Under the pieces are notes generated by a model. The model made no database searches. It was not told the DNA's origin and worked only from the letters and a program-made list of their open reading frames with translations. Of a DNA stretch of 64,000 nt, positions 13,668-26,998 are shown piece by piece. The stretch is from Chytridium lagenaria (lineage: Eukaryota; Chytridiomycota; Chytridiomycetes; Chytridiales; Chytridiaceae). The number at the start of each line of letters is the position of its first letter. The stretch's first letter is position 1. The position numbers and the translations under genes were made by a program. The stretch lies in the NCBI GenBank assembly GCA_025449115.1, contig JAHLKC010000040.1:212486-276485 (forward strand), given 5' to 3'.

Positions 13668-16600
13668 TCACTCGTCATCATCGTCATCAAAGGAGAGCAC
13701 GTTGCCCAAAAAGCGCGTGTTGCGACCGATGTCTGCCGTCTTGGTCTTGGATTCAACATCCATGAAAGAGACATTGGCTGGAGGCTATCAACGAGAGCAT
13801 GGAGACTCGATTAGCATACGCGGAGCAATAAAGAATGAATGAACAAGGATGAGCACATATACAAACCATATTCTCCTTTGACGCAGCTTCAGACATAAGA
13901 GTATCTTCTGCGGTTGAGGTGGTTAAATTACTATTTGATTCTTCAACTCGTCTTCTCTTGGTCTGCAAGAACTATATAAGAATCTAAATCATGAATATAA
14001 AATAGCCTTACATCTGACAGCGGCGACTTAACGCTGACTCCAGACTCTGGTTCCGGGGTCACACTTCTTGCACTTGCGCCGCCATCCAGTACTCGCTTCT
14101 TTGACACTTCATCCTCCTCATCCTTCGACTAAAACAATAAACTTAATCAATCAACCAAAGACAAGAAAACCAACCATATCGCCAACATTGGGCTCGACCG
14201 CAGACTTCTTCGACATCCTTTCAGTGAGTTTCTTTGGTTGACTTCTAGCTGATAAGAAAGGTCTCGGGATATCCTCCATCACAGGTGTCGGCTCTCGTAC
14301 CCTCCTCAATTCTTCATCTTCTTTATCCCTCTCTTCCTCCTCCTCGTCATCATCGAAACTCAACGCCATCATAGTCCGCACGGGCTTGATCTTCTCTTTC
14401 GGTTCCTCAGCCGGCACAACCTCCTTGACTGGTTCCGGATTCATTTGCTAATACATCAAAGTCAACACCTTTTTAATTCCATTCTAGAGCTTCTAAATGA
14501 CTCACACTCTTAGCTAAAGCCTCCTCCTGATGACGTTGAAGAGCGGCATCCATAAGATCATCATCAAAGTCCCAATCATTCGAGAGTTGTTGACCCTTAC
14601 CCCTCCCCTCCCCCTCCGAAGACACATCACTCTCCTTTCCGACATCCTCATCGTCACTATCTTCAACGGTTTCCTCAGACACTTTTCTGGCGTTTTCTTT
14701 CGTCGGTAAAGCAAACTTGATAATATTCGAATTTTCAAGCAACTCGTCCGAGTTCAATCCCTCAGGAATAAACCACTTGACCTCATCAGCTGCCGATGTT
14801 AAGATAACCAGGATTTATGAAAAAAACTTACGGTTTATTTTGTCCTCCTCGAACTTGAACAACCGAAAAAGAATTTGAAGATGTCGACTCTTTTTAATCG
14901 CTCTTCGTTGTCGTTCACTAATAACTAAACAAACTTTAATAAACAAAATCGCAGAAAAACTTAACTCTTTTCTTCTAAATCTTGTTTCTCCACAAACGTT
15001 CTGTTCTCGCGGAATGCCGCCACCTCTGACAATGTCTGTGTTGCAAAAAAAGAAAAGGTCAATCGTAAAATTCGGATATAATAATCACTAACAATCATCA
15101 ACCACTCCATTACACTCTTCTGACGAACCACCAAGTATGATAAAGCTTTATCCACTTTCTCCTTCCACGACAGGCTGACAACAATGAGTATCACCCATAT
15201 TCGCAAAAAATATTACCTCGTGTTTACTTCATAATCATACTTCCTCGCCCTATATCAAAAAAAATCTAAGCAAACAAAGACCGATGCAAAAATTCCCTAC
15301 ATCTGCGCCTTTGCCGAATTCTCAATGACCTCATACGGCCGATTACTCTGCAACCTAATACAATCTGCCCTCGTTTTCGGGAACATCAACTACAAAATCT
15401 ATCAACCTACATCCAAAACTTCCACTCCTTACTTCAACATATATCATCGGATTATCTGCTGCTCGTTTCGCAAACTGCTTCATAAGGAACGAGATAAAGG
15501 GGACAATTTTCTCGTATCCCGGACATTGCGTTGAAGAGCCCCGGAATTTGGTGACGCGGCTAAAGAGTTCAAGTACAGAGAGCTTGCAAAAACGAGTTAA
15601 TGAGGAAAGCGAGGAAGGGAGTACCCTATAAAAGAAGGCCTGCATGTCGAGTTTGACAAAGATGCGATGAAACATGACAACAATCATTTGAAAGTACTTG
15701 TCTTCCAACGTTTCATATTGAGACAAAAGTTCGCAGTAAGTGTCAACAACATTTTCCGATGCAAATTCCTGGAAAAGCGCGATAAGCAAGAAAGTCTAAA
15801 GCAACAAGTCCTACCGTCTCAATCTTCTCAAACCGAAACTCATGTTCAATGTACTCTGCTGTCGGCAACTGCTCTTCATCCTCCGACAACACATCCTGCA
15901 CAACAGCTCCGTCATCCACTAAAAAAAACCAAGATTAAAACTCCACAAAAGTCCCTTCTACAAACCGTCATTCCCCGTCTTTTTCGGTTTTGCCTTTCTC
16001 GCCTTCTTCTTCTTCCTCACAAGCATCGTTTTCTTCTCCTTGGAATACCCTTTCAACATTTGAAGCAGAATATGAATTGTCTCGATAAGCGATTTAAGAT
16101 ATCTGCGCATTAGTTTAACATTTGAAAAGACAACTCTTACGGATTATTAGGACCCTTAAAGTTTTTGCAGAGCTTAATAATGAGTTCAGTAGTGGAATGT
16201 TCGTAGTAGAGGTTATTTTGAATGTTATCGGAGGCTTCTCTCCATTCCTCCGATTCGGACTGGGCCATCAAGTCGAGGGAGACCAACTAGAGAAAACAAG
16301 AGAGAAGGATCAGTCACTACGTGGAAGTAAAGATTTGAGTGATTACCAATTGCTTAAAACAATCAACTGCTATTTGAAGGTCAAAGGTTTTTGTTTTCTA
16401 TAAATATCGAAATGGAAAGAGCGGTGTATGAGTATTATATACAGCGGGAAGTTCTTTGCAACCTTTTCTGCATCATACGTCCCAATTCTCCTTAGTATAA
16501 ACGCGACTCCTCTAACGTTTAAGATATCCGAAACAGTGTCGAACCCAAACCGTCCAGACTTATCCTTATTCTTAAGATCAATTGAGTTAAAATTAACGAA

Positions 16601-18264
16601 TAAAGAAAAAATTTAGAATGGAAATAAGGGCTTAAAAAGAATGAGGAATTGACATACCATGATTTTAAGTGCTTGGTATTCCAAGAAAAACGTGATAATT
16701 TTCAAAAGCTGAACATGATGCTCTTCACTGACAGTATTTCTTTCCATATCAATATCCTTTTTAATAGAGTCGACAACAGCTGCAAAACAATTCTTAAAGA
16801 AAAATAAAACATGACGCAGAACATACCATTAAAGGCGTTCTCGAGAAAACATATCAGCGGTATTTCGAAGAACCTCAAAAGCCTCTGGGCTGACAATCGA
16901 CCGTGGTCGTGTAGTAATCGTTTGTTTCTACAAAAATAAGAAAAACTACAACGAAAAAAACGCCCATGGGGCAACGAACCATCACATCCGCCTTCATTTT
17001 CACAGACCTTCCATCCTTTTTCCCTAGATCCAAAGAATTGCCTATAGAGTGTACAGCTTTACTTGTTTGCTGATGAAGATTCGCCACTCTTCCATTCTAA
17101 TCACAAAATGAGCTCAAAGGAACTTGCGACAAACACAAAGAAAGAAGCAGTGTTTAATCACCCCAAGTTCAATCGACAACGTTCCACCAAACCTTGAATG
17201 TCTAGAAGACGACACCTGCGGCCCGACTTTATGTACTCGTTCGTCTTTCATGAGCCTAGCCAATTCCGATTCCTAGCCAAACCCTCCCATTAAAATCTTA
17301 TACTTGTATTAATGTTCTCACCGATCGCTCAAAAACGTCCGCCGGACTTCTATCTCGAAATATGTAATACACAATCTCCAGTATAATCGCCTTCCAATCC
17401 GCAAACTCCCTCTCCTTGAGTGACCCCGCAATCGTTATAATCAATTGTATAATATTCGACTTTTCAACGCCACTAAAAGTTGTTCCTGTACACATCTATC
17501 AATACGAATGAAACTCTCTGTAGCATCAAACCTGGAGCATGGATTGCGTGTATGCTTCTGTTGACGAAAAATAGCTCCACGTGGAGCATCCCTGATTGCC
17601 AGTAAATTGCGGAAGAGGAATAATATGATTCTGATACGCGCTTCATCTGATGAATTACGGTCCCTACACGACATTAGCTAAATCAAAAAAACAAATACGG
17701 GGACGCACTTGTGCGGTTGCGCAATAATCCTCACAAGCAACTGCATAATTTTCGCAAGCACTTTTCACTCATAAACGCCTCCTTATATCTTCTCAACACA
17801 TGCGAATGATTCACAATCTCTGGAGACTTTTCATCCACAGGCCAAGTCATTGGCACAAACAACTCAACTAAGTTCGTCAACAACATATTTCAACCGTATG
17901 AATTTACCAATAGCGGTAACCAATTTCATGTTGGTCTCAACATTGGTTATAAGGAGAATCGGGATAAGGTGTTTCTGGAGGACTTCCCATTTGCCGAGGG
18001 TGAGGAAGGCTTGACGGTCAGGGGTCATATCGTCTTTCCGGAGGATACGTTTGAGGTCTTTCAAGCATTCTATTTGAGGCGTGTGGGGGTTGAGTGTGCG
18101 GTGAAGTGACCGAGATTTTTGTTGGGCCTACCTGAGACTTCATCTCCGGGGATGTAAACAAGAGTCGTTCCAGCTTCAGGATCATCGGGATCAATATTCT
18201 TTTCCTCATGTCCACCCAATGCAGTGCATATGGACAGCAAGTACTTTTCCTGGTTCTTGTCCAT
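13668..18264 (-). CDS. TOF1: Replication fork protection protein, Timeless/Tof1/Swi1
   Basis: This is a nuclear partner of Csm3/Tipin that stabilises and pauses replication forks and supports checkpoint signalling. The first exon (from 18264) carries the Timeless N-terminal signature: LLSICTALGGHE, DPDDPEAGTTLVYIPGDEV and, after an intron, ECLKDLKRILRKDD and LGKWEVLQKHLIPIL. Further exons give ELFVPMTWPVDE, ARIRIILFLFRNLLAIRD, FADWKAIILEIVYYIFRD, ENVVDTYCELLSQYETL and MFHRIFVKLDMQAFFYR. A C-terminal helical part follows (WKEKVDKALSYLVVRQKS), then acidic and Lys/Arg-rich stretches and the end FLGNVLSFDDDDDE (stop at 13668-13670). About fifteen short introns are implied, and some frame breaks are present. 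Several exon boundaries between 14800 and 17300 were not resolved. The start has no better upstream candidate. Confidence 0.85.
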
Positions 18265-18573
18265 CCTTAAATAGCAAGCGACGGACGGCAGAGAGGTTGT
18301 ATGTGGTGAGACGATGCAGGTTTTGATGCAGATAAATGGGGAGGTTGATGAGAAGTCCAAGTCCGAAATCGTTGACAAGTTGACAGAAATTGGTTTTGAA
18401 TCCAACATGACACAGTAAAATGTCCATGCCTGGAAATGTTGATACTGATTATGAACACCTTTCTCGTTTGTTTGTTTTCGCTCTCATAAATAACAAGGAC
18501 ATAGAAAACATGGTGACCGCATACAGTAACCGCGCATTTTACAAAGAGAGTTTATATTTGAATATGAAGAAAA

Positions 18574-19644
18574 TTAAACAGTAACACTCTTCCACTGTCC
18601 CGGAGGAATAGCCTCCTCAAGGGCTCCCACGCCTATAACGATAAAGATTCTTTAATAACAAAATTCCAAGACATCTCCAACAATCATCTCAAACCCCAAA
18701 AAATCCAACTCAAAAGAAAAAAACTAGCTCACCTTAGCCCGCTGCAAAGCGTTCAACAAATTAATCTCATCCTCCGCCTGCTTAATCAACTCTTCAATCT
18801 GTCCATTATCAATCTTGGCCTCAATCTTTGAAACCGATTCCTCAGCCTCCACAATCTGCAGTCTGTGCTTCGTCATCGCTTCCACACTCTTTCTGTACAC
18901 AGAGTGAGCCGGAATTCTATCAACGTTGCTAAGGAGCTTGTGGTAGAGAGAGATCAACTCGGGACGGGGGTTGGGGTGGACGGGGATGCCATAGATGCCC
19001 GTGGTCTGTGAGTTTTAGAAAGGTATTGGATACTTAGTATTCGGTATATCAAAACTATTTGCAGACTATCCAGTAAATCGAAGCACGTCGTCTGAATCTC
19101 CAAGCTGTCAAGACATTATGTTTTACCCTTGCGTTCTTCAATGTCTGGAACACATAACCCGTCTAAAAATTCGAAGTATAGTTTCTGTCCTATTCGAGCC
19201 AACTCGCTTATCCGCAATTGCTTCCACCATTCCTCCTCCATTCAAACGTCTCCCCGATCCATACATCGATATGTCCACTAATATCTTCTTATCCTTCCTC
19301 TTCAAATTTCAAAACCGGTGTTTAATTCATTTGCTAGTTCAATGTTATCCAACATCGCCGACCGCTCCATCCTTCAAGTACATTTCAAATTACCCCGTCC
19401 TCCACATTTACCGAATGAAACTAACGCGGCCCTAAGCCGCAATCTATACCGACCACTCAAGATCCATTTGCTCAACCAACCACCATCACTAATCCTGTAA
19501 CACCCCTTCAAAGTTCCCTTAACAAGACCTTCCCCACACCATACGACATCCATGCCAAATCCATCTTGAGCTACATTGACGAGCGAAGCGATGTATTACC
19601 TCCTTGAGCTTGACGACCTGACGAAGGACTCTTGAGCTGAACAT
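18574..19644 (-). CDS. NDUFA5: NADH:ubiquinone oxidoreductase B13 subunit (NDUFA5)
   Basis: This is an accessory subunit of mitochondrial complex I, in the peripheral arm on the matrix side. Exon 1 (19644-19600) encodes MFSSRVLRQVVKLKE, exon 2 (19005-18733) TTGIYGIPVHPNPRPELI through AYRKS-type and IEELIKQAEDEINLLNALQRAK, and exon 3 (18632-18574) AWEPLEEAIPPGQWK to the stop. This is the complete family layout (TTG-x-x-G start, YRKSVE core, W-x-P-L and QW near the end). Exon 3 has one missing base at about 18617-18622 (CCCTTGAGG for CCCTTGGAG). Intron 1, at 594 nt, is far longer than every other intron here, and I saw no structured element in it. The presence of a complex I subunit shows the organism respires through complex I. 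Confidence 0.92.
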
Positions 19645-20171
19645 GGTATTGAGATTTCGAGTGTTACACAGTAAAAATGAAAAAGCTATGGACGTTTGGA
19701 TGCTATAGTGGAAGCTTGTAGGATTTGGAGTTGGACAACGGTCAAAGGGTTGAGGTCCATATGGGCTTTATATTTGGATAATTTACAGATTATTTAAGAT
19801 TTGACTTAGCATGCGCAACGTGTTTAAAGTGTCCTTGAAAGCCGTATTTGAATTCCTTGAAATTTTATCTTTATGTATTCAGTATTCTTCCGTCTTATAC
19901 CCTTGAATTTTACTCTTCGATCGGACGATTTTAACAAAGAAGGTCAAAGATGATTCATTTAAGAAATCTGGTGTTCTTACTTCATATCTTGTGTTAATTT
20001 CCACCGTTATAAATACATACTATTACGAGTGATATACTGCTTTTGTAACGTATTTATTTCTTTACTTCTGATCAGCAAGTATATTCTTGATATCTCCTAC
20101 GCAGCTAGTAATTAAAAACTCCATCATAATAAATTTATGAGCGCAACGATATTCATTCAGCCAAAAGCTAC
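19645..20171. other. Intergenic, AT-rich
   Basis: This stretch lies between the NDUFA5 start and the stop of the dioxygenase gene on the same strand. It is AT-rich, with no open frame of note. It should contain the NDUFA5 promoter next to 19645 and the dioxygenase 3' UTR near 20171. Confidence 0.3.
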
Positions 20172-21588
20172 TCAGTGTTTCAACCCTTCAAGTTCTGCTT
20201 GACGCTCCTTGAACGGGGGGACGCTGACAATGATAGCTGCTTTGGCGTAAATTTCATCCCGTAGCAAAGGTTCGTTGCCCATAGCCGGAACTCTAATGAG
20301 ATGCTCTTCGTGAACTGGCTTCTGACACCACACCACATCAGTCCGTTTAGATACAGATAGGTTTTCATACATATGCTCAATGGACATCTCAAGATCATAT
20401 AACCGATCCCACGTAGTAAGGCAGAGTTGAGGATCTTGATCACCTTCCCACACGTCGCGCTCTCGCTGAGGTTGAGTACCCGCATCCTTATTGTTGTTAA
20501 AGGTGACCTCCTCATCGCCAGCGTCGCCATCAACGTCGTCGTCACAGTCTTCCTCAAAGTCCATCTTATACCACTCAACGTGTCTATCCACGTCGTCCCG
20601 TGAAAAAACAGGAAAGTATCTCGCATTGTAATCCAAGCAGATTCACAACCTGCTTTAAAGCCAGATCCCTCCCCACAAGCACAGGCGGGTCAGAGCTTCT
20701 TGGCGACGTTGCGTAAGAGTGAAAGCACCCAAACCCCAGCTTTGTACCGTTTGGCGCAAACGTAGGATCAGAGAGCGCGTTTTCAAACATTCTGAACATG
20801 GGAAGAGATTTGATATCAACGGTGTGAACTTTATGTAATAATTCCGCAGGTTCAAGTCGATGAATATTGTAGGTCAATGTGATGCGATGGCCAGATGTAA
20901 TTTCATGGATCTCATGCTCAACGTCAGAGTAAAACGCAGCCCATTTTAGGCTTGAGGACGCAGGATCCTGGTTTGCCCAGTCGATAGAATGGCTCTGCTC
21001 ACCACGCCTCACAACAAGTTCGCCGCCCATAAACTGCGTGGGCAAGCATACCACCAATGAAGCAAACATGTTGGTGGATGTGGGGGTATCAACGTGAGCT
21101 TTAAAATGCCCACCGGACTGTAAACGTTCAACTTGTACAGAGAAAACAAAAGACCTTTCACCATAGGGTTAAGGTATCGAGTGAGATCCGCAACAAGGTC
21201 TGGATGTTCAGCAGGATGAAAGTTGCATGCGAATTGGTTTAAGGTTGAGTTGAAGCGCTTTGCGATAGGTTTCGTCGAAAACGCGCTCTTTGCCGAGACC
21301 GAATGAAGCTGGAGTCGAGGACTCGACGAGTTTGGTGATGCAGGTGGAGGTGAGGGGAAGTTTGATGGTGCATGCGCCGTCAGTGGGGTGATCATGGAAG
21401 ATTCTGAATTGGTCTCTGTTCAGATGGATAGAGCCTGCGCATTGGAATGACCAGGTTTTGCCATCTTCTTGATGGATGCCAGAGAGATTGGAAAGGTGGT
21501 GGTGGTGGTGGTGGTGATTACGTTTAGAAGAAAGACGCTTGCTGTTCCACTGACGACAAACAGAAGCAGTAGTGATGGTACCATCCAT
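20172..21588 (-). CDS. 2-oxoglutarate/Fe(II) dioxygenase, prolyl-4-hydroxylase-like
   Basis: This is a predicted non-haem iron dioxygenase of the fungal P4H-like group. Its jelly-roll core shows the iron-binding HVDTP (H-x-D) followed by ASLVVCLPTQFMGGELVVRR. It then has the distal His with the 2-oxoglutarate-binding Arg in EIHEITSGHRITLTYNIHR. An N-terminal segment (GKTWSFQCAGSI, STPASFGLGKERVFDETYR) is typical of this group. The C-terminal part is acidic (EEDCDDDVDGDAGDEE) and ends at 20172. At least three frame breaks split the gene (near 20637, 21108 and 21210), each rejoined immediately in another frame, so it is probably intact in the organism. The start is uncertain: the Met at 21588 is used because upstream sequence passes into a TGTATGTAA-type repeat. 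The substrate is unknown. The His-rich tract (HHHHHHH) near 21505 is encoded by a GTG/CAC microsatellite. Confidence 0.75.
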
Positions 21589-22438
21589 GTCAACTCCATA
21601 GGATTGCGGGTGTAAGGGGTGATGAACAACAGCCGTTGCAGGCGTGAAGTGATCATTACTGGAAGATGGTTTATTTGTATTTGCAAGAGTGTCATTATTT
21701 ATTTGAGCGACAACAGGTTCTGTGAGAAGTGAGTATGTACATAATAATTGTATGTGCGTGTATATGTATTGCATGCAATGTATGTAATGGATGTAATGTA
21801 TTGTATGTAATGTATGTAATGTATTGCATGTATTGTATTGGATATTAAAAAGTATTTTCTTAATGAATAATATAAAAGTACATAACATATGATAGATATC
21901 ATATCAATCTATTATACATAAATACTAATATCATGTAAATATAAAACATTTTAAATGCAATCTGCACATCTGTAAATATAATAATAATTGTTGTTGACAC
22001 ATGAAAAGAGAGTCAGCTGATATAAATATTTAAAGATCTTCATTCTTTTGTTATTTATTATCATTTCTCACCATCTTATCTTGCGTGGTACAAGATGTAA
22101 TCAGTTCCTCTTTCACTCTTTAAATTTTCTTTTTTTTTTTCTCTTTTTCTTTTTTCCTTTCCATGAATTAACATTATTATTGTTTACCACATCTACTATA
22201 TAAATACATTATTATTATATGACGATGATATCTATTTATCTATGAAATAAATAATTGATTAAAATACTATTATTATTTCATCATCAGCCGCATAGTGCTC
22301 ACCCAACCAACCCTCACAGCCCATTTTATTTCATTTTACTTCTTTCTTTTCTCACATCCACCCCACTGCTCTGCTACACATACACTACACTACATCTACA
22401 CTACACCTACAACTACACTACAACTACTCTCGAAAAGA
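21589..22438. repeat. Low-complexity intergenic DNA with microsatellites
   Basis: This divergent region between the dioxygenase and the carrier gene is simple-sequence-rich. It has an imperfect ATGTATGTA-type repeat at about 21750-21860, AT-rich DNA at 21880-22080, a pyrimidine run at about 22120-22160 and an ACTACACCTAC-type repeat at 22375-22430. No gene was seen. Translations such as repeated Thr-Leu-His-Tyr-Ile arise from these repeats. Confidence 0.6.
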
Positions 22439-24015
22439 ATGTTTAGCTCACCAAAGAACTCGGTTGCTGCTGCTGTACAAGCTGCTGCATCTTCCTCTTC
22501 TTCATCATCATCATCATCTTCATCTTCATCAACATCATCAATGCACTCCTCATCTTCTCCCTCGTCGGCGGTATCTGCAGTCGCTGCAGTATCAACTTCC
22601 CCTCAGATGGCTGCCATTGCAGTCGCAGCGTCAGCATCAGTCGCATCATTCAACATCTTCCTCACCACCTCCAACACCTCCACTCCCTCACAGAATTCCA
22701 GAGATATAGGAGTGAGTGCATATTTTTGTTTGTTTGATGACGTTCTTTACTTGAAACTAATCATTACCTTTCTTCACATTCAGACAACTTCATCTCTGGC
22801 GCGGTAGCCCTGTCCACGGCATTTGCTGCCATGCATCCTTTGGACACCCTTAAAACAAGAATGCAGGCTAGTGTCGGCTCTTCATCACAAGGCGTTGGTC
22901 TCCCCCCTCTTCGCGCCATCTTGACCACGGATTTCTTTAGAACTCTTGGAAGAGGGTTCCTCGCTAGTGTCCTTGGGGCGGGTCCTCAGGTAATAAGAAA
23001 TGAAGATGCGGTCTTGTGCCCACATTTTTCTATCATTTGAGAAACATCATTTACTTACCAAATTCCGTGTCATTACCATAAACAGGGTGGACTTCGTCTC
23101 TCCTCGTACGAATTTACAAAATACCACCTCCAAAATCACAACATTCACCACCTTGACCCTAAAATCATTGCCCCTTCCGCTAAACAACGGCCCAACCTGA
23201 TTTCAAGTATGGCCTCACGTCCATCACTGCATCCGCCATCTCTGCTGTGGTCGGCGATCTGGCCTCATCCATTGTCAAAGTGCCGCGTGAGGTTATTACA
23301 TCTCGTCTCCAGACCTCTTCGGGTGTTGGTCCAGGACAGGTTATCGACTCTATTCTTAGGACGCAAGGGCCCGCTGGTTTCTTTCAAGGGTTCTGGTCTA
23401 CAACCGCAAGAGGTCAGTAAAAGTCCTGATGTCTTTATAAAACTTGTGCTTGGGTTGGAAGAGGTTACTAACCACTTTCTTTCATCTCTTAGATGCACCT
23501 TTCATGGTGATCCTCTTTTGCACCTACGAGACTTTTAAGCAATACCAACACCGATTTATTATTACAAAGTACCCCGAAATCGACGACGAAGTCCCCATTA
23601 CCACAGTTCGTTCCACCGTGTTTGGCGGCATTTCAGGTGCTCTCGCTGGGTTCCTTACAACACCCTTTGACGTTATCAAGACCCAAGTCATGACTTCTGC
23701 TGTGGGATCGCGTGCCACCCGTCCATGTTTGCGGTCGCACGTGATGTCGTCTTGTCTAAGAGGAACGCCATGTTTGCCAAAAACCCAAATGTGGGACCGA
23801 TTGCAGGCAGAGTGGTTCCTCTTTCAGTTCTTTTCACCGGGGCGTCGCTCGTTCGGTTTGGTGGTTTGGAATTTGCTCCATTTTCTTTCCGGTAAGCTTC
23901 CTTTCTCCTATGCGTGTCCCTTTTTATATCATCCAAATTCTATTTCTAACATATCTCTTTTGTTATCAAGATTTATGAGCGATCGAAAGACTATCTTTAC
24001 CACATCTCGGATTGA
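22439..24015 (+). CDS. Mitochondrial carrier family (SLC25) transporter
   Basis: This is an inner-membrane solute carrier with three repeats of about 100 residues. The P-x-[DE]-x-x-[KR] signatures are HPLDTLKTRMQ (repeat 1), VPREVITSRLQ (repeat 2) and TPFDVIKTQVM (repeat 3). They are accompanied by FISGAVALSTAFAAM, GFFQGFWSTTAR and GGISGALAGFLTTP. The N-terminus is unusual: MFSSPKNSVAAAVQAA followed by a Ser tract encoded by TCA/TCT repeats (22490-22545), possibly a targeting or linker extension. Introns fall after 22710, at about 22990-23084, 23413-23493 and near 23891-23970. The last exon ends YERSKDYLYHISD at 24015. Frame breaks occur near 23205 and 23715. The substrate cannot be read from the sequence. 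Confidence 0.85.
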
Positions 24016-24240
24016 TTCAATCATCCACCTCCACCCCGCATGCATTTCCAACCCTAAACTATTTGTTCTTTATACCTTTGTCTAACTTTTATATCGAGCC
24101 CCAATGTAGGCTATTCTCCAACTGTTTTATTTGTTTATGTAACAAACTACATTTTTCATTAGTCTTTTTTTCGCTTCTCCCTGAGCGGTGTATAGATGTG
24201 CTTTAGTCTTTTGTGAAGACCTTTTCCGTTTATTTTGAAA

Positions 24241-26965
24241 TGTTCCAACGCCGTATGTTCTCAGCGATGTCGTCGCGACTTTCCCTGTTGTAAGCATCAC
24301 TTCTCACAGTTATATTTAAAAAATCGCGGATGCCTATCGCCTGTCCCCTTTCCAAAGTGAAAAATTCAGTTAAGACAAGGAGTTCCAAAAAATGCCGTTC
24401 AAGCAACCTCCTCAACTCGTCCTGGTCCTCGTCCTCGGACAAAACCCCATCGAAGAAGAAATCGCCGACCACCAAACCCTTCACCACCAACACACAACAA
24501 CCTACACCCTCCCCCGTCGCACCCGTTCCCCCTCTCCCTCCACCTTCCTCGACCGTCCCCGTCGTCGCCCAAGTCCCTCCCGCCGTCACAAAACGCAAAA
24601 GAAGACCTCAACCATCTCTACTCGATACCCAAAGCCCTTCTCCCTGTTGACGGGCGACCCGGTTTAAGCTACCTCTGGGAATATCTTGTTGTGAATGGAT
24701 GGAGCGATCGGACTGTGTTTGGGGTGGATGCGCTGTCGTTCAAGGCTGTGGAGAGGTGGGGGTTGCATCAGGGATTGGAGATGGATCAGATTTTGAATGT
24801 GGGGAGTGTGGATGTTGAGAGCGATGGGTGAGAGTTGAAAGTTTTACCTTATGCTCTTCACCGTCGCTGACATGGCTTATATAGGCGGAACCTCATTGAT
24901 ACATTGGACCTTGTAGCTGGGATGGGTCTCTTCACTTCTTCACCAAAAACCCCTCGTACCTCCCAAGTCTCCATTACCTCCGACGACACCACCACTGGAC
25001 GCGTCGTAGTGATTCAATCGGACATTCTCTTGGATGCCGAACTCGAATCCTTGTTATTCGCTGAACCCGTTGAAGAGGATGCTTCGTGGATTGTAGCGGG
25101 ATCCCGTAGTTTGGAACCTAATGGACCATTCAAGACATCTTCCGAGAAACTAGAGTCTGTAAATGGGGAGTGGGAGGTTAATGTGTTGGGGACGCGATTG
25201 GAGAAGCCGGAAAGGTATAAGAGGTTAGGTGCTCCACCCGTTGCCATGAACCTGTCAGCTTTGGCGGTTTCGAAACTCGTGGCTTACGTGGAAGATCGGG
25301 CTTTGGAACTCGATGCTTTGGAAACGCGTGGCGGGGTCTCATCCACCAACAAGGGTTTAGAATCAGTCGTTACCCTCCACCCATGAACAAACTCACCATC
25401 ACACCTCCACCCCCTCGCTCTGAATACCTCCCCCTCCTCTCCCATCTCACCAAAACCTCACCCTTTATCCTTAAAACCGCAAACCAATCCCCGACCTCCA
25501 TCTGGCCATGGTCAGACTCCACAGGTCTCCCCAATCCCCTCACCTCCCCAACCTCCCCAACCTTGCCGACCTTTCCCGACCCATTCTTAAAGAATACCTC
25601 ACCCACTGGCGTTCCGTCAAACTCCAAACCCCGCCAACACCCCCAACCTCTCTCACCCCTTCACTCACAACCCTTCACCCAGACCTCCCAACACCTCCCA
25701 TCACAACACACGCGCACGCAAGGGTAGGGCTCATGGGGAACCCCAGTGACGGATTCCACGGTGCAACCCTCTCCCTCCTTATAGCCAATTTCTATGGTGA
25801 AGTCACGCTCATACCGAATCCTTCTGAACTCGATGAAACCGTCACCATTGCCCCGAACCCTGTGTGCGATCCGTTTTGGGTTTCAGAGCATTGAGGTTGC
25901 GAGCACGGTTTGTGCGAGAGATGGGTATTATGGGGTCGGGAGATTGTTTTTGGCGGGATGACGGTTTTTGTGGGGTTTTGTGTGGAACGAGGGTGCCGTT
26001 GAGGAAGAGGGGGTTTCAGGTGGTTTATCGGACAAATGTCCCTAGGTATATTGTTGTACTTTTCTTTCCCTCTCTTACCAATTCCTTCCGATTACATTTT
26101 CTTGTGTTGTCCTATTCCCCCCCATTACATCGATCTGAACCATTTCATCAACAGACAAGTCGGCCTTGCCGGTTCCTCCGCGCTCATCACCGCTCTCCTC
26201 CAAGCCCTCATCCAATTCCATGGTCTTGACAAGGACCCCACCTTGTTCCCACCCCACGTCCGCGCCAACCTGGCGTTGTCGGCAGAACGTGATGAACTCA
26301 ATATTGCGGCTGGACAGCAGGATCGAGTGATTCAGGCTTATGGAGGACTTGTGTTTATGGATTTTAATAGGACTTTGATGGAAAGTCGGGGGTATGGGGA
26401 GTATGAGAGGTTGGAGAGGGGGTTGTGCCGGAGGGTCTTTGGATGGGTAAATTGATTTTTTGGTTTGTGCTTTTTTTTTTTGGAATGGAAGCTGATGATG
26501 CGTTTTGTAAAGCTTTTGTTGCGCAGCCGTCGGACTCTGGTAAGTTCAGTTCATGCCTCCTTCTATTTTCGGGAATCAACACATCTTGATCTGTAATATC
26601 CAAATAGGCACCATCCACAGCAACGTGAAAGCGCGATTCCTTAAAGGCGACCCAGAGGTATACACACACAAACCACTCCGCCGTGTCCAAACTCACCCTT
26701 TCCTTAACCCCCAAGATTGTTGCAGCCATGAAACATTTTGCGCAACTCGCCAAACGTGGACGAGACGCGTTGCTCAGTGGCGACGTGAGCGGGTTTGCGG
26801 AATTGATGGATGAGAATTTTGATACGAGGAGACGCATTTATGGGGATGAGGTTATTGGGGAGATGAATTTGAGGATTGTTATGATTGCAAGGTCGTATGG
26901 GCATTCGGCGAAATTTTCGGGTAAGAGTTTATGTATTATCTTTCATTTGGTTTTGAAGTGTTGAT

Positions 26966-26998
<33 letters not shown>

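Noticed and set aside
18206..18427. Minus-strand frame starting MDILLCHVGFK upstream of TOF1
   Set aside because: It overlaps the first TOF1 exon in another frame and does not resemble any part of the Timeless family.
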